A stretch of DNA of 64,000 nucleotides from Capra hircus (Eukaryota > Chordata > Mammalia > Artiodactyla > Bovidae): the NCBI RefSeq assembly GCF_001704415.2, contig NC_030820.1:46668036-46732035 (forward strand). The letters are read 5' to 3'. Positions 45,745 to 56,567 of this stretch are shown here, one piece after another (position 1 is the first letter of the stretch; every line of letters starts with the position of its first letter). The notes beneath the pieces were generated by a model. It was not told the DNA's origin. It made no database searches and was given only the letters and a program-made list of their open reading frames with translations. Made by a program: the position numbers and the translations under genes.

Positions 45745-47141
45745 AGTTGAGTTCAGTTCAGTCTCTCAGTCATGTCTAACTCTTTGTGATTCCATGAACC
45801 GCAGCACTCCAGGCCTCCCTATCGATCACCAACTCCCGGAGTCCACCCAAACCCATTTCCATTGAGTCAGTGATGCTATCCAACCATCTCATCCTCTGTC
45901 GTCCCCTTCTCCTCCTGCCCTCAATCTTTCCCAGCATCAGGGTCTTTTTCAAAGAGTCAGCTCTTCGCATCAGGTGGCCAAAGTACTGGAGTTTCAGCTT
46001 TAGGATCAGTCCTGCCAATGAACACCCAGGACTGATTTCCTTTAGGATGGACTGGTTGAATCTCCTTGCAGTCCAAGGACTCTCAAGAGTCTTCTCCAAC
46101 ACCACAGTTCAAAAGCATCAATTCTTTGGTGCTCAGCCTTCTTCACAGTCCAACTCTCACATCCATACATGATCACTAAAAACCATAGCCTTCAGTAGAT
46201 GGATCTTTGTTGGCAAAGTAATGTCTCTGCTTTTTAATTTGCTGTCTAGGTTGGTCATAACTTTCCTTCCAAGGAGCAATCGTCTTTTAATTTCATGGCT
46301 GCAGTCACCATCTGCAGTGATTTTGGAGCCCCCAAAAATAAAGTCTCTCACTATTTCCATTGTTTCCCCATCTATTTCCCATGAAGTGATGGGACCAGAT
46401 GCCATGATCTTCGTTTTCTGAATGTTGAGCTTTAAGCCAACTTTTTCACTCTCTTCTTTCACTTTCATCAAGAGGCTTTTTAGTCCTTCTTCACTATCCC
46501 ATAAGGGTGGTGTCATCTGCATATCTGACTTATTGATATTTCTCCCAGCAATCTTGATTCCAGCTTGTGCTTCTTCCAGCCTAGCGTTTCTCATGATGTA
46601 CTCTGCATATAAGTTAAAAGAAGCAGGGTGACAATATACATCCTTGACATACTCCTTTTCCTATTTGGAACCAGTCTGTTGTTCCATGTCCAATTCTAAC
46701 TGTTGCTTCCTGACCTGCATACAGGTTTCTCAAGAGGCAGGTCAGGTGGTCTGGTATACCCATCTCTTTCAGAATTTTCCAGTTTCTTGTGATCCACACA
46801 GTCAAAGGCTTTGGCATAGTCAATAAAGCAGAAATAGATGTTTTTCTGGAACTCTCTTGCTTTTTCCATGATCCAGAGGATGTTGGCAATTTGATCTCTT
46901 GTTCCTCTGCCTTTTCTAAAACCAGCTTGAACATCTGGAAGTTCACGGTTCACGTATTGCTGAAGCCTGGCTTAGAGAACTTTGAGCATTACTTTACTAG
47001 CGTGTGAGATGAGTGCAATTTTGTGGTAGTTTGAGCATTCTTTGGCATTGCCTTCTTTTGAGATTGGAATGAAAACTGACCTTTTCCAGTCCTGTAGCCA
47101 CTACTGAGTTTTCCAAATTTACTGGCATATTGAGTGCAGCA
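45745..47141 (-). mobile_element. BovB LINE, 1.4 kb, antisense
   Basis: It starts with the reversed tail (GAGTTCAGTTCAGTCTCTCA) and continues back through the reverse transcriptase region. On the minus strand 46953-46696 encodes a palm segment with FCFIDYAKAFDCVDH. Several frameshifts remove function. It faces the sense copy at 47246. Confidence 0.93.
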
Positions 47142-47245
47142 CCCTGCCTCTAAAAGCACACAAACTTGCCTAACAAGATTCCCCTGGGATATAGAGAAAC
47201 TCTTTTACTATCTTTCTCCTATTTAATACCAACTCTGAACATAGC

Positions 47246-47725
47246 AGAGATATTACTTTGCCAACGAAGGTCCATCTAGTGAAGGCTATGGTTTTTCCAG
47301 TGGTCAGGTATGGATGTGAGAGCTGGATTGTGAAGAAAGCTGAGTGCTGAAGAGTTGATGCTTTTTAACTGCGGTGTTGGAGAAGACTCTTGAGCGTCCC
47401 TTGGACTGCAAGGAGATTTAACCAGTCCACCCTAAAGGAGACCAGTCCTGGGTGTTCATTGGAAGGACTGATCCTAAAGCTGAAACTCTAATACTTTGGC
47501 CACCTGATGCGAAGAGTTGACTCATTGGAAAAGACCCTGATGCTGGGAGGGATTGGGGCCAGGAGGAGAAGGGGACGACTGAGGATGAGATGGCTGGATG
47601 GCATCACTGACTCAATGGACATGAGTTTGAGTGAACTCCGGGAGTTGGTGATGGACAGGGAGGCCTGGCATGCTGTGATTCATGGGGTATCCAAGAGTCG
47701 GACACAACTGAGCGACTGAACTGAA
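47246..47725 (+). mobile_element. BovB LINE 3' end, sense
   Basis: From GATATTACTTTGCCAACGA to CTGAGCGACTGAACTGAAC. CTGAACATA at about 47236-47244 and at the 3' border is a likely target-site duplication. A 70-codon C-terminal frame (47507-47719) remains open. Confidence 0.92.
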
Positions 47726-48224
47726 CATATGACCTAATGTCTATGAACCTTGGGGCTTTGCATGTCTCTTGATCTTAATGTGATTTATTCATTATTCTTC
47801 CTCTATGTATGGCTTATTCTTTCTCTCATTATTGTCATGAGTCTTTATTTTAAGAATAAAATAAAATAAATTTTCACTTATTTCCTTCCATAGGAATTGT
47901 CTTTGAAAAAATCAGCACTTGTAGCATTTGAGGAAACAATTATCTAACATGAGATGCCCCGAGATCTTTTACACCTGTACCCCCAACAACTCCTGAGACC
48001 ATCACCAAACCTGGTTCTGAGTAACAGCCAGCTTTGTTCCCACTGTCCCACCTCCCTGCACTCCAGCACACTGGCCTCTAGATGTGTTAGCCAGCCTGAG
48101 GCCCAACTTCTAACTCCAAAGTAAACAAGGAAATAAGAGCCTGAATTTTAGAGTCTAGGAAGGGCTAGATCAGCTAGCAAATTGAAAAAAAAAAAGTTGA
48201 CTAGTCCATCTGAGAGACTGGACT

Positions 48225-48325
48225 TATATTTTATCTAATTTTAATTAATTTGCATTTAAATAGCCAGATACGGCTAGTAGCTACTGTGCTAGCAGCACAA
48301 GAGCTAGAGAATCTGGAGGTGGCAC
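48225..48325. mobile_element. hAT-type DNA transposon end
   Basis: TTAATTAATTTGCATTTAAA then ATACGGCTAGTAGCTACTG and CTAGCAGCACAAGAGC resemble the end of the element also seen at 54403-54925. Confidence 0.5.
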
Positions 48326-48779
48326 AGATCTAGAGAAAAAAACAAACACAGAGCTGCCCTATTGGTTACTTTTCAATGTTTACATTTTGGAAAGCCAGGA
48401 TGAAGTAAGGCCCTGACAGGCAGTGATGTCCTTGTCTCAGTGCTCTAAGACGCCCAGAGGTAGGCATCTCCAACGGTGAGATTCTCAACTCTCCTTTCTT
48501 CCTATGCCAGCTCTCTTTGGATCCAGCCACCAGCCACCTTAGCCCCATGTCTTTAAAAGAATTATTTATTATTATTACACTCCTGCTTCTCTGTGCTTCA
48601 AGTTCCACAGCCCCAGCGTCTCCAAGAATTTCACCAGCATCTCAAATCCAGTTTCTCAAATGTAATCCATTATCTTCTATCTTCCCCTGTCCTCCAAACC
48701 TATGATTTTCCCTGTACTTCTTCTTTTCTGCAAAGGTACCATCACGCAACCACGTTCCCTTTATATAAATCTAAATGTC

Positions 48780-49160
48780 CCCCTTAACTTTCTCCTCTCT
48801 CTCAGCTCTCAAAATCTCCTCAGCATCTCTTCTATCAGCCTCATCTCCATTCCTGCTGCATTTACCCACACTTGAGACTTTGGTATCTCCGAAGCCTCCC
48901 TGACCCTCCCTGTCCTAACCTGTCCTTCCCTCATCCAGCTTTCCCCAAAAGAGTCCAGGGCCCTTCCAGTCGGCTCCAACTGTATGCTCCAGGAATTCCT
49001 ACTGCAACGCTCACTCTACTGTGCTAGAACTATCCGCTCACTGCTCCTGCTCACCCACTACTTGAAGGCAAAAAGTAAACTGGAAGGTTTCATGCACAGA
49101 TACGGGCCACCTCTAATACAGAATGTGTTCAATAAAGACTTGCTGAATGAGAACTGCAAC
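48780..49160 (+). mobile_element. Possible L2 LINE, sense
   Basis: Pyrimidine-rich L2-like text ending in GTGTTCAATAAAGACTTGCT, similar to the L2 3' end. Weak. Confidence 0.4.
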
Positions 49161-49167
49161 AGGTACC

Positions 49168-49745
49168 TGTTATGGACTGAATGCTTCATCCCCCCAAAAT
49201 TCATTATGCTGAAGCCTTAACTCCCAACATGATTAGAAGGTAGGGCCTTTGAAAGGTAACTCGATTTAGATAAGGTCTTAAGGGTAGAACCCCCATAACA
49301 GGCTTAGTATTCTTTTAAGAAGAGACACCAGAGCTGCTTCTCTCAGGCTTGTCAGGATCCTGTGAGAAGGCAGCTGTCTGCAAGCCAAGAAAAGTCCCCA
49401 TCAAGAATCAAATCTGCTGGTACCTTGATCTTGTTCTTCCATGACTCCAATAAAACTGTAAGAAAGAAATGTCTGTGGAAGTGTTAGTCGCTCAGTTGTA
49501 CCTGACTCTTTTAAGACCCCATGGACTGTAGCCTGCCAGGCTCCTCTCTGTCCATGGAATTCTTCAGGTAAGAATACTGGAGTGGGTAGCCATTTCCTTA
49601 TCCAGAAGATCTTCCCAACCCAGGGATCGAACCCAGGCTTCCTGCATTGCAGGAGGATTCTTTACTGTCTGAGCCACCAGGAAAACCCTTAAGTCACCCA
49701 GTCTACGGTAAATTGTTACAGCAGCCAGAACTGACTAAAATGACA
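49168..49745 (+). mobile_element. MLT1-type LTR (ERVL-MaLR), split by a SINE
   Basis: It starts TGTTATGGACTGAATGC, passes TAGGGCCTTTGAAAGGTAA and GAAGAGACACCAGAG, and ends in AAGTCACCCAGTCTACGG and AACTGACTAAAATGACA. This is the usual order of an MLT1 LTR, an ancient retrovirus-like relic with no coding part here. The Bov-A2 at 49475-49688 interrupts it. Confidence 0.8.
49475..49688 (-). mobile_element. Bov-A2 SINE, antisense, inside an LTR
   Basis: GTTAGTCGCTCAGTTGTACC to GTCTGAGCCACCAGGAAAA, a reverse Bov-A2 within the MLT1 LTR. Confidence 0.92.
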
Positions 49746-50110
49746 CTTCTCTAATTGTGCCCAACTCCAGGGTGTTCTAAAGCACAACCTTTTAGGTTAT
49801 TCCCCTGGTCAAAACTCTTGCAGAGCTTTTTACTGATAGACTACAAACTTCTAAACTTTTTAGCCAATCATTCAGGAACTACCCGGAATCTCAGCTTCTA
49901 GCCTACTGTTCTAACACCATCCTCCACACCTTTACTCTTCTACCCCTGACTTGCCTCAGATTGCTCCCTTCCCCTGCACTATCCTGACATGTTCTGACCC
50001 TGCCTCCTTTCACTTTAGGGTCCATTTCAGCTGCCATTGCATCCAGAGACCAACATAGCCAAGGGTCCTCTCCCCATCTCAACACCTCCTGCCTCTACCC
50101 ATACCTGTCT
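49746..50110 (+). mobile_element. L2 LINE fragment, sense
   Basis: CTGGTCAAAACTCTTGCAG, ATTCAGGAACTACCCGGAAT and the following pyrimidine-rich text follow L2 order. An L2-like 3' motif (CTGTGAACTCCTTGGGGACA) lies near 50500. Confidence 0.6.
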
Positions 50111-50839
50111 TTTTCTAATGCCATCACATTTTCCATGAGAGAATATAGTCAGAAGGAAAAGAAAATCATCTATATTTGAAACTGGCTTAGAGATTCTCTT
50201 AGGAGGACTAACCCTCTAACCCAAACACCATTTCTCAAACCCACCGAGGGGCCACATTATAGCGAAGAGAAAACAAAACCACAACCAGAACCACAAAGTC
50301 AGTCAGATGCTAACACTGACAAGTAGCTGTAAGAAACAAAACTGAGTATTATTTTTCACCACTGCTCCCACTGGAGCATCAACTAGAGCAGTTAAATCAC
50401 CACCACTCCCAACTCTTTATTTTGAAGACTATCCCCAGGAACATCAGTGAAACTCAGATGATCAATGCATGTGCAGCCCTTGTCTTGCTCACCTGGCTGT
50501 GAACTCCTTGGGGACAAGAGCCTGTGTGATCCAACTGATAAACTTAACACATCACGTTAGCTAGATGCTTTGGGCAAAGTCCTACATTTCACCTTTCCAC
50601 AGAACCACTACGAAAGTTCTAAAGCCACTTTCAATTCTAAGATTATCAGATTCTATGAAATTAGTGTGCAGACCCTGTGGTCCTTGAATGAGGAAGGAGA
50701 GATGGATGCATGTCCTAAGAGCAGAGAGGCAGTGACCAAAATAATCCTACCAACTGGGTATCAAAAAGGGACCAGCTCTAACCTAACCCCCTACCTCCAC
50801 CCTATCAACAAGAAGTCATTCAAAATGAGATTCAAAATC

Positions 50840-51022
50840 CCACTAGGATGCTCCACAGGCTAAGACTCCACATTCTCAATACAAGAGCCAGGCTTGATCC
50901 CCCTAGTCAGGCAACTAGAGCCCACGTGATACAACTAATGGTTTGCATGCTGCAACGGAAATTGAAGATCCCCCATGCACAACAAGAACCAGCACAGCCA
51001 AATAAATAAAAATAATAAATAT
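50840..51022 (+). mobile_element. CHR-type SINE, sense, diverged
   Basis: CAGGCAACTAGAGCCCACG, GCATGCTGCAACGGAAATTG and the AAATAAATAAAAATAATAAA tail suggest a CHR SINE with a degraded head. Confidence 0.65.
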
Positions 51023-53481
51023 TTTCAAACAGCCTTTTACCTTATTTTTAAAGTTTTCTTAGCGTAAGTAATTTAACTAGTGATTAAATAAGGGTGGTAC
51101 ACTGTTCCTATTTTTATTACAAAATATTTTCTAACAAAAACTTTCTACAACCTCAAATTCCAATACATGAATTATTTCTTCATGAACATTTTTGGATAAG
51201 CTTTTCTTTTCATCTGCTTTCCTTCTTTTATTTCATCTTCTATTTTCTTATAAGCTCTGAGGGAGCCCATGTTAACACACTTCTTGGCATCCCTGTTCTA
51301 AGTCATCCTGGTGGCTCATGTGCTGATCTTTACAGCTTCTCTCCTTGATATGTCACATTCCTCCCAGTAGCTCAATCCCATTGATTTCAGTTCTATTACT
51401 CCTCTTTTTCTTCTCCCTTTTTAATGCTTAACTTTTATAGCCAAAGAATAAAGTAAAAATTCCATAACATCTCTAAATGAAACTGCTCAAGTGTTAAATT
51501 AACTTTATATTCACATTATTTTTATGTCTAACCACATAGTATATCCATATTCCCAGCTCCCATATACTTGTTGTACTCCTGGTGAAAATGAATCTGGAAA
51601 TTAAGGCTTTGAGGAATACTCCTTCCCAGCCGCACCCCTAAAAAAACAATGGCATTTGGAAAACCTCCAAACAGCCAAGGCTAGAAACTGACAAGTCTTT
51701 TAGAATACAAGAAACATAAAACAATGAATGGGTGGACGTTGGGACCCAAGAAGCTCTGGGCCCAGAAGACCTTAGTCAGGCAACTTCCATGGGAAAACAG
51801 GGGCTCAGGGGTCCCCGCATAAGGGGAGGGCCAGAACCAGGCAGTACACAAGGGCCAGCAGGTCTCCTCACTCCTTGGTCTGCACCACCGGGGGAAGACA
51901 GGAAGACCTCCCACTGTAAGACCAGGTTCTGGACTGGATCCAGGAAAGAAAAGGCAAAACTATAGAGAGAGAAGCAGGGAGTTGCAGGGAGAGAGAAGAA
52001 AATATCAAAAGAAACAAGAGGATTTCACACCAGATGAAAGTATAATAGAACAATGAGAAAAATAGTACATTAAGGTCATTGGTACATTTTAAAATTCACA
52101 AACATTTAAAAACACATACATATAAGAAATTAAGAACCAAAAACAGGCAGATATAAACTGAATAGTAACTTTAGAAATAAGAAATACAATCATGGCAATG
52201 AAAGTTCAACATAAACACACAACTGTACACAAAGAATTAATAAACTGGAAAATAACACTGGGGAATCCAGCCAGAAGGAAGCACTAGAGAAAGACTTACA
52301 AATCATAAGAAAGCAGTTAAAGAAAAATGGAGCTAGAACGGGAGGCTGTACTGTACAGTTAACAGAAATCCATTCAAGAGTTCAGAGCAAAATACAGTTA
52401 TTTTCAGAAGTGCAAACACACAAAGACAGTGACCATTCACAGACCCTTGGTATGGTTTAAAAAGACAAGTGAACAAAGAGAAGAGGGACACAAAAAACAA
52501 CAGTGAATATGAAAACTGATAACATATGTGGGTGAATTTAACCGCTAATTGTGTACTATCACAATCTGAATGCTAAAATAAGCCTAAATCCCTAAACCAT
52601 AATGACAAAGCAGACCCGAGTGAACTAAAGTTTTTGTCTCTCAAGTAGAGCAGGGCAGGGTAAATGGTCTGCTGAGCAAATGGTGCAGGAGAGACAAGTC
52701 AAAACCCAGGCATGAACTTTCCTTTTCATTTTTCAAAGATGCTCCAGTTGAAATCTGAAAACCTGATTTCTCTCTTCCTCTAGATAAGCCTTCAGTATAA
52801 CAGAAATTTCTACTTTGAAGAAAGAAAACAAGTAACACCACTTACAAAATCAGTGAAATATCTCCCTGATTTCACAGAGTAAAAATAAAAATATTACTGT
52901 AGATTTGGTCAACCAATGTACTTAAAGATGCTGTGCTCGCATTTTTCTTACTGGGTATTTGCAACAAGGCAAATTCCAGGACCCTGTTTTAAAGAATCCT
53001 AGAACGGTATTTTTGACATTACCATTTCTAATATTAAGGGGAAAAAAACCTGAGGCAAGATCCCTCTAAAGAGCTTTTTCTTTTTTAAACTAACACTATA
53101 GGTATCTTTACACATATCAAGTCATAATCCTACATCTGAAAAAAAATATTAGCACTGAATATAATGAATGTGTGTCATCAACCTTATCTGACTTATCTGA
53201 TATCACTTATCCAGGCAAAATATCTCTATCTTGGATGCTATTACCATAATACAAGTCACGGACATTTGGGTTCCAAACAATGAATGCATTCATTCATCCT
53301 CCCACCTTGAAATACAAGTCTGAAGTTGGGTCACAGATTATTTCATAAAAACACATTTTTGGAGATAAAATTAAGCCTTCAACATCCTCTAGTACACAGT
53401 AAACACTGGGCCAGCTTTACAGTGTGCACAGAAAGGCATGCTTCCTTCTTGGAGTTAATCCTATCAGGTGACTCCAGGCAG

Positions 53482-53692
53482 TGACTGAGTGAAGTCGCTC
53501 AGTCGAGTCCGACTCTTTGCGACCCCATGGACTCTAGACTACCAGGCTTCTCTGTCCATGGGATTCTCCAGGCAAGAATACTGGAGTGGGTTGCCATTTC
53601 CTTCTCCAGGGGATCTTCTCAACCCAGGGATCAAACCCAGGTCTCCCACATTACAGGCAAACGCTTTACCCTCTGAGCCACCAGGAAAGCCC
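53482..53692 (-). mobile_element. Bov-A2 SINE, antisense, with 13-bp target-site duplication
   Basis: GTCGCTCAGTCGAGTCCGAC to GAGCCACCAGGAAAGCC. Flanks TGACTCCAGGCAG (53469-53481) and TGACTCTAGGCAG (53693-53705) differ at one base. It lies about 190 bases past the donor of the start-codon exon, in the downstream intron. Confidence 0.93.
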
Positions 53693-53882
53693 TGACTCTA
53701 GGCAGAAAGCAAGCCAACCATTGTCAGACAACAGGGTTCCCAAAGACTATCTTGTGTGAAAAGCATTTGCTCTTCAATCGCCTTAACTTCACTGAGAACA
53801 GAAGTATTAATGTTAATCCTATTCAATGCAGAAACTACTTTAGAGTGACTTAAGAAGAAAGGAAGACAGGGAATGCTGTTAC

Positions 53883-53990
53883 CGGAAGAGTAAAGAAAGA
53901 CGGGTGCTTCGCTTCATCTTCATATTTGCCTTCAGCTGAACTTCCAGCCTCCATGGATTTGGATGTAGTGTTCTTACCAATACCCATCAT
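53883..53990 (-). CDS. SLC23A2: SLC23A2 (SVCT2) first coding exon, residues 1-36
   Basis: This exon encodes the start of the sodium-coupled ascorbate transporter SVCT2, a plasma-membrane protein of the nucleobase-ascorbate transporter family. The 36 codons begin MMGIGKNTTSKSMEAGSS and end SFFTLP, matching the known N-terminus of SVCT2 closely. The segment is hydrophilic and would be cytoplasmic. Two adjacent ATG codons sit at 53990-53988 and 53987-53985. I chose the first because it is the first ATG after an in-frame TGA (54035-54033) in the leader. The donor is CTTCCG|GTAACA with the exon ending at 53883, in phase 0, so it joins exactly to the exon at 37861. Residues 19 (A) and 31 (S) differ from the human protein as I remember it (T and A). 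Identification is strong because five consecutive exons fit in order and phase. Confidence 0.96.
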
Positions 53991-54100
53991 TAAGAGAAAA
54001 AGAGTAGCTTGGGGACTGCAGTGGTTGGAAGTTCAGAGTCAGCTCTTCCAGTGCCGATTCTCAGGCAGAGATGAGCCCCACAAGTGCCATTTCTTAGCAC
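53991..54100 (-). other. SLC23A2: SLC23A2 5' leader within the start-codon exon
   Basis: On the minus strand a long pyrimidine tract ending TTTTTTTCTAG stands directly before 54100, a good 3' splice site. The exon would then run GTGCTAAG from 54100 to the start codon at 53990, giving 110 bases of untranslated leader. An in-frame TGA at 54035-54033 closes the reading frame upstream. The acceptor implies at least one more upstream non-coding exon, which I could not identify in the window. The splice site is inferred from motif and position, not from a transcript. Confidence 0.75.
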
Positions 54101-54402
54101 CTAGAAAAAAAGAAAGCAGCCAAATCATGTCAAGCATACAAACAACACACAAGACACACAGACCTTGTGTTTCCTGCACAGGAAAGTCAGAGTACAATTA
54201 TATCCAAACATTAAAAAAACTCATTACTTTATCACTTTTCAAGTCCTCATCCACCTTCATTTATAGTCATTCACATTCTGAACCACCCTCTGGAGAGGGG
54301 GACCACCAAAATTGACCATCAAAAATATCATAATACTAGGGAGGAAAAAAATAGAAGAGGCATTTCTTTGACATGCATTACAGTGTCTATCTTTTAGTCC
54401 AG

Positions 54403-54925
54403 CACTATCCAACAGAACCTTTCTACAACGATGTTAATATCCGACATCTGTCTTGTCCAATACATTCGTCACTAGTCACAGGATACTAAGCACTTAAAAT
54501 GTGACAAGCCCAAGTCTTCCCTGGGGGCTCAGTGGTAAAGAATGCAGCTGTTAATGCAGGAGACACGGGTGCGATCCCTGGTCGGGGAAGATTCCACATG
54601 CCGCGAGGCAACTAGAGGCAACTAAGACTGTGTGCCACAATTACTGAGCCTGTGCTAGAGCCTGGGAGCTACAACTGCTGCAGCCTGTGCACCCTAGAGC
54701 CTGTGCTCCACAACTAGACAAGGCGTATGACGAGAAGCCCCCACTTGCAGTAACTAGAGAAAAGCCCACAGCAACAAAGATATAGCGCAACCATAAATAA
54801 ATAAATAAATAAATAAATAAATTATTTTGAAAATGTAACTAGTGCAGATACAGAAACTGAACCTTTATTTGTATCAAATTTAAGTTTGGCTAGCGGTGAT
54901 CATATTAGACAGCTCAGCCACAGCC
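54403..54925. mobile_element. hAT-type DNA transposon, split by a CHR SINE
   Basis: Left half 54403-54512 starts CAGCACTATCCAACAGAAC and has CACTAGTCACAGGATACTAA. Right half 54829-54925 has AATGTAACTAGTGCAG and ends near GACAGCTCAGCC. The two halves are continuous in the family's usual order. Confidence 0.65.
54513..54828 (+). mobile_element. CHR-1-type SINE, sense, inside a hAT element
   Basis: TCTTCCCTGGGGGCTCAGTG head, CTACAACTGCTGCAGCCTG middle and an (AAAT)n tail at 54793-54823. The host sequence AAAATGT... is duplicated at both borders. Confidence 0.88.
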
Positions 54926-55033
54926 CACTTACTAGGATTGTATGGATCTTAGCTCCCAAACCAGCGACTGAACCTGCACCTTCAGCAGTGAAAGTGTGGA
55001 GTCTAAGCTACAGGACCACCAGGGAATTCCCTA
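54926..55033 (-). mobile_element. CHR/SINE2-type SINE, antisense
   Basis: CTTAGCTCCCAAACCAGCGA and AGGACCACCAGGGAATTCCC mark a reverse copy. Confidence 0.78.
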
Positions 55034-55504
55034 AGATAGATAAAAAAAATACCGCATGCAGGTAGAGGGGAAAAGGGACAGGAGACATCCACTGGCACTC
55101 AGGTTAGAACAATGTCAGATCTTAGCATCAATTAATTTCCCACAGAGAATGAATAAGCCAGACAAGTTGTCCTGCAAATGAGAAGGCAGGCCTACAAGAA
55201 GTTTGGAAAGACAAGTAGAAAACCTTCTGTTCAGGGAATTTTCTTAAGACACCTCAATCAATAAATACTTTAGATAGGCTGGAGAAAAACAGAAATATAA
55301 ACAATAAGAAAACACAAAATTGGAGAATTCAACAGTTAAAAGGCAAAAAGGAAAAATAATAGAAATAGCTGCCAGAATGTCAAGTTGCCTCAGTAGGATA
55401 GAGCTAGGTACACAAACACAAAAATTTTTGAGGTGGCTCTTTCGGTTTAAATGTTCATCCACATTCTGCATTCTTGTTCGCATCTCATCCATCATTCTTT
55501 AACG

Positions 55505-55665
55505 CAGTGGCTCTCAGTGAGGAGTGATTTTTTTTTTCCTTCCAGGGGATATCTGGCAATGTCTGAAGATATTTTTGGTCATCAAAACTGGGAGATAGCT
55601 GCTAGTATCTAATAAGTGGAGGCCAGGTGCGCTGCTAAACATTCTGTAGAATGCATAGGATAGGT
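55505..55665 (+). mobile_element. MER20 DNA transposon
   Basis: CAGTGGCTCTCAGTGAGGAG, GGGATATCTGGCAATGTCTG and GGCCAGGTGCGCTGCTAAAC follow MER20 closely. It is a hAT-Charlie family member without coding capacity. Confidence 0.88.
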
Positions 55666-55674
55666 AATACTTTC

Positions 55675-55810
55675 TTGTTATATTCGATGCAAATATCTTA
55701 GTCCAGTGTTTTGCTTGCTCACGAATTCTGTGAACGATCTTTTAGAATTGTTTTTATTTTTATGTAACCAAATCCATCAGTCTTCTACATTGTGATTTGG
55801 CCACTGCCAT
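55675..55810 (-). mobile_element. Old L1 fragment, antisense
   Basis: TTTTTATGTAACCAAATCCA with CAGTCTTCTACATTGTGAT resembles antisense L1 ORF2 text. Short. Confidence 0.45.
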
Positions 55811-56133
55811 CCATCAGCTTTCCAAGATCTGAACAAAAAGTGTGACAACAAGCATACCTAAATATATTAATAAAATCTGCCAGAAGAGACCCTGACAGAT
55901 TTTTACCATGGCCAAGACCTTATGTTTTCCAGAAGATAGGACAAGCAAAGTGGATGGTGGAAACTGTTGGGTCTTTATAAGACTACCTGCCAGTCACTTC
56001 CAGAGGGACCATAACCTCTTTGCTCTATATCCAGCCCCACTGCCATCGGTATGCCAGCAGAGCTTTCAAATCTATACTTACCAAAGTTAGGGGAAATGAA
56101 AGAACTTTAACGCAGAATACATTTATTCTACTT

Positions 56134-56336
56134 GCTGGGGAAGACTGAAGGCAAGAGGAGAAGGAGATGACAGAGGATGAGATGGTTAGATGGCATCACC
56201 GACTCGAGGGATGAGTTTGAGCAAGCTCCATGAGTTGGTGACGGACAGGGAAGCCTGGCGTGCTGCAATCCATGGGATCACAGAGTTGAACATGACTGAA
56301 CAACTGAACTGAACTAAACCCACGTTAACTTTAGCT
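56134..56336 (+). mobile_element. BovB LINE 3' end, sense
   Basis: GAGGATGAGATGGTTAGATG through CTGAACAACTGAACTGAAC is a 5'-truncated BovB. An imperfect 41-base direct repeat flanks it (56093-56133 and 56337-56377). Confidence 0.88.
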
Positions 56337-56567
56337 AAAATGACAGGACTTTAATGTAGAATACATTTATTTTACTAAGTTAATTTTATCTTCATGTTTG
56401 TTTCAGACGTATACGTCCATTGCAGGAGCCAACCCTCCCCATTGGCCCTCATCACCAGAAACAGAGAGGGATAAAATTCCATCTGGACGAGACTACTTTT
56501 CATCAAGTACTCTGTACTCCATTTCTCTACCCAATGTTTAACTGACCCTTATAAGCTTCCTGGAGTG

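Larger units (their letters stand above)
37862..53882 (-). other. SLC23A2: SLC23A2 intron, 16,021 bases
   Basis: This intron separates the start-codon exon from the exon at 37763-37861. Recognised repeats are listed separately. Stretches in which I see nothing convincing are 37862-38950, 40446-40855, 42340-43360, 44086-44940, 45150-45744, 47726-48220, 50110-50830 and 51023-53468. Confidence 0.88.
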
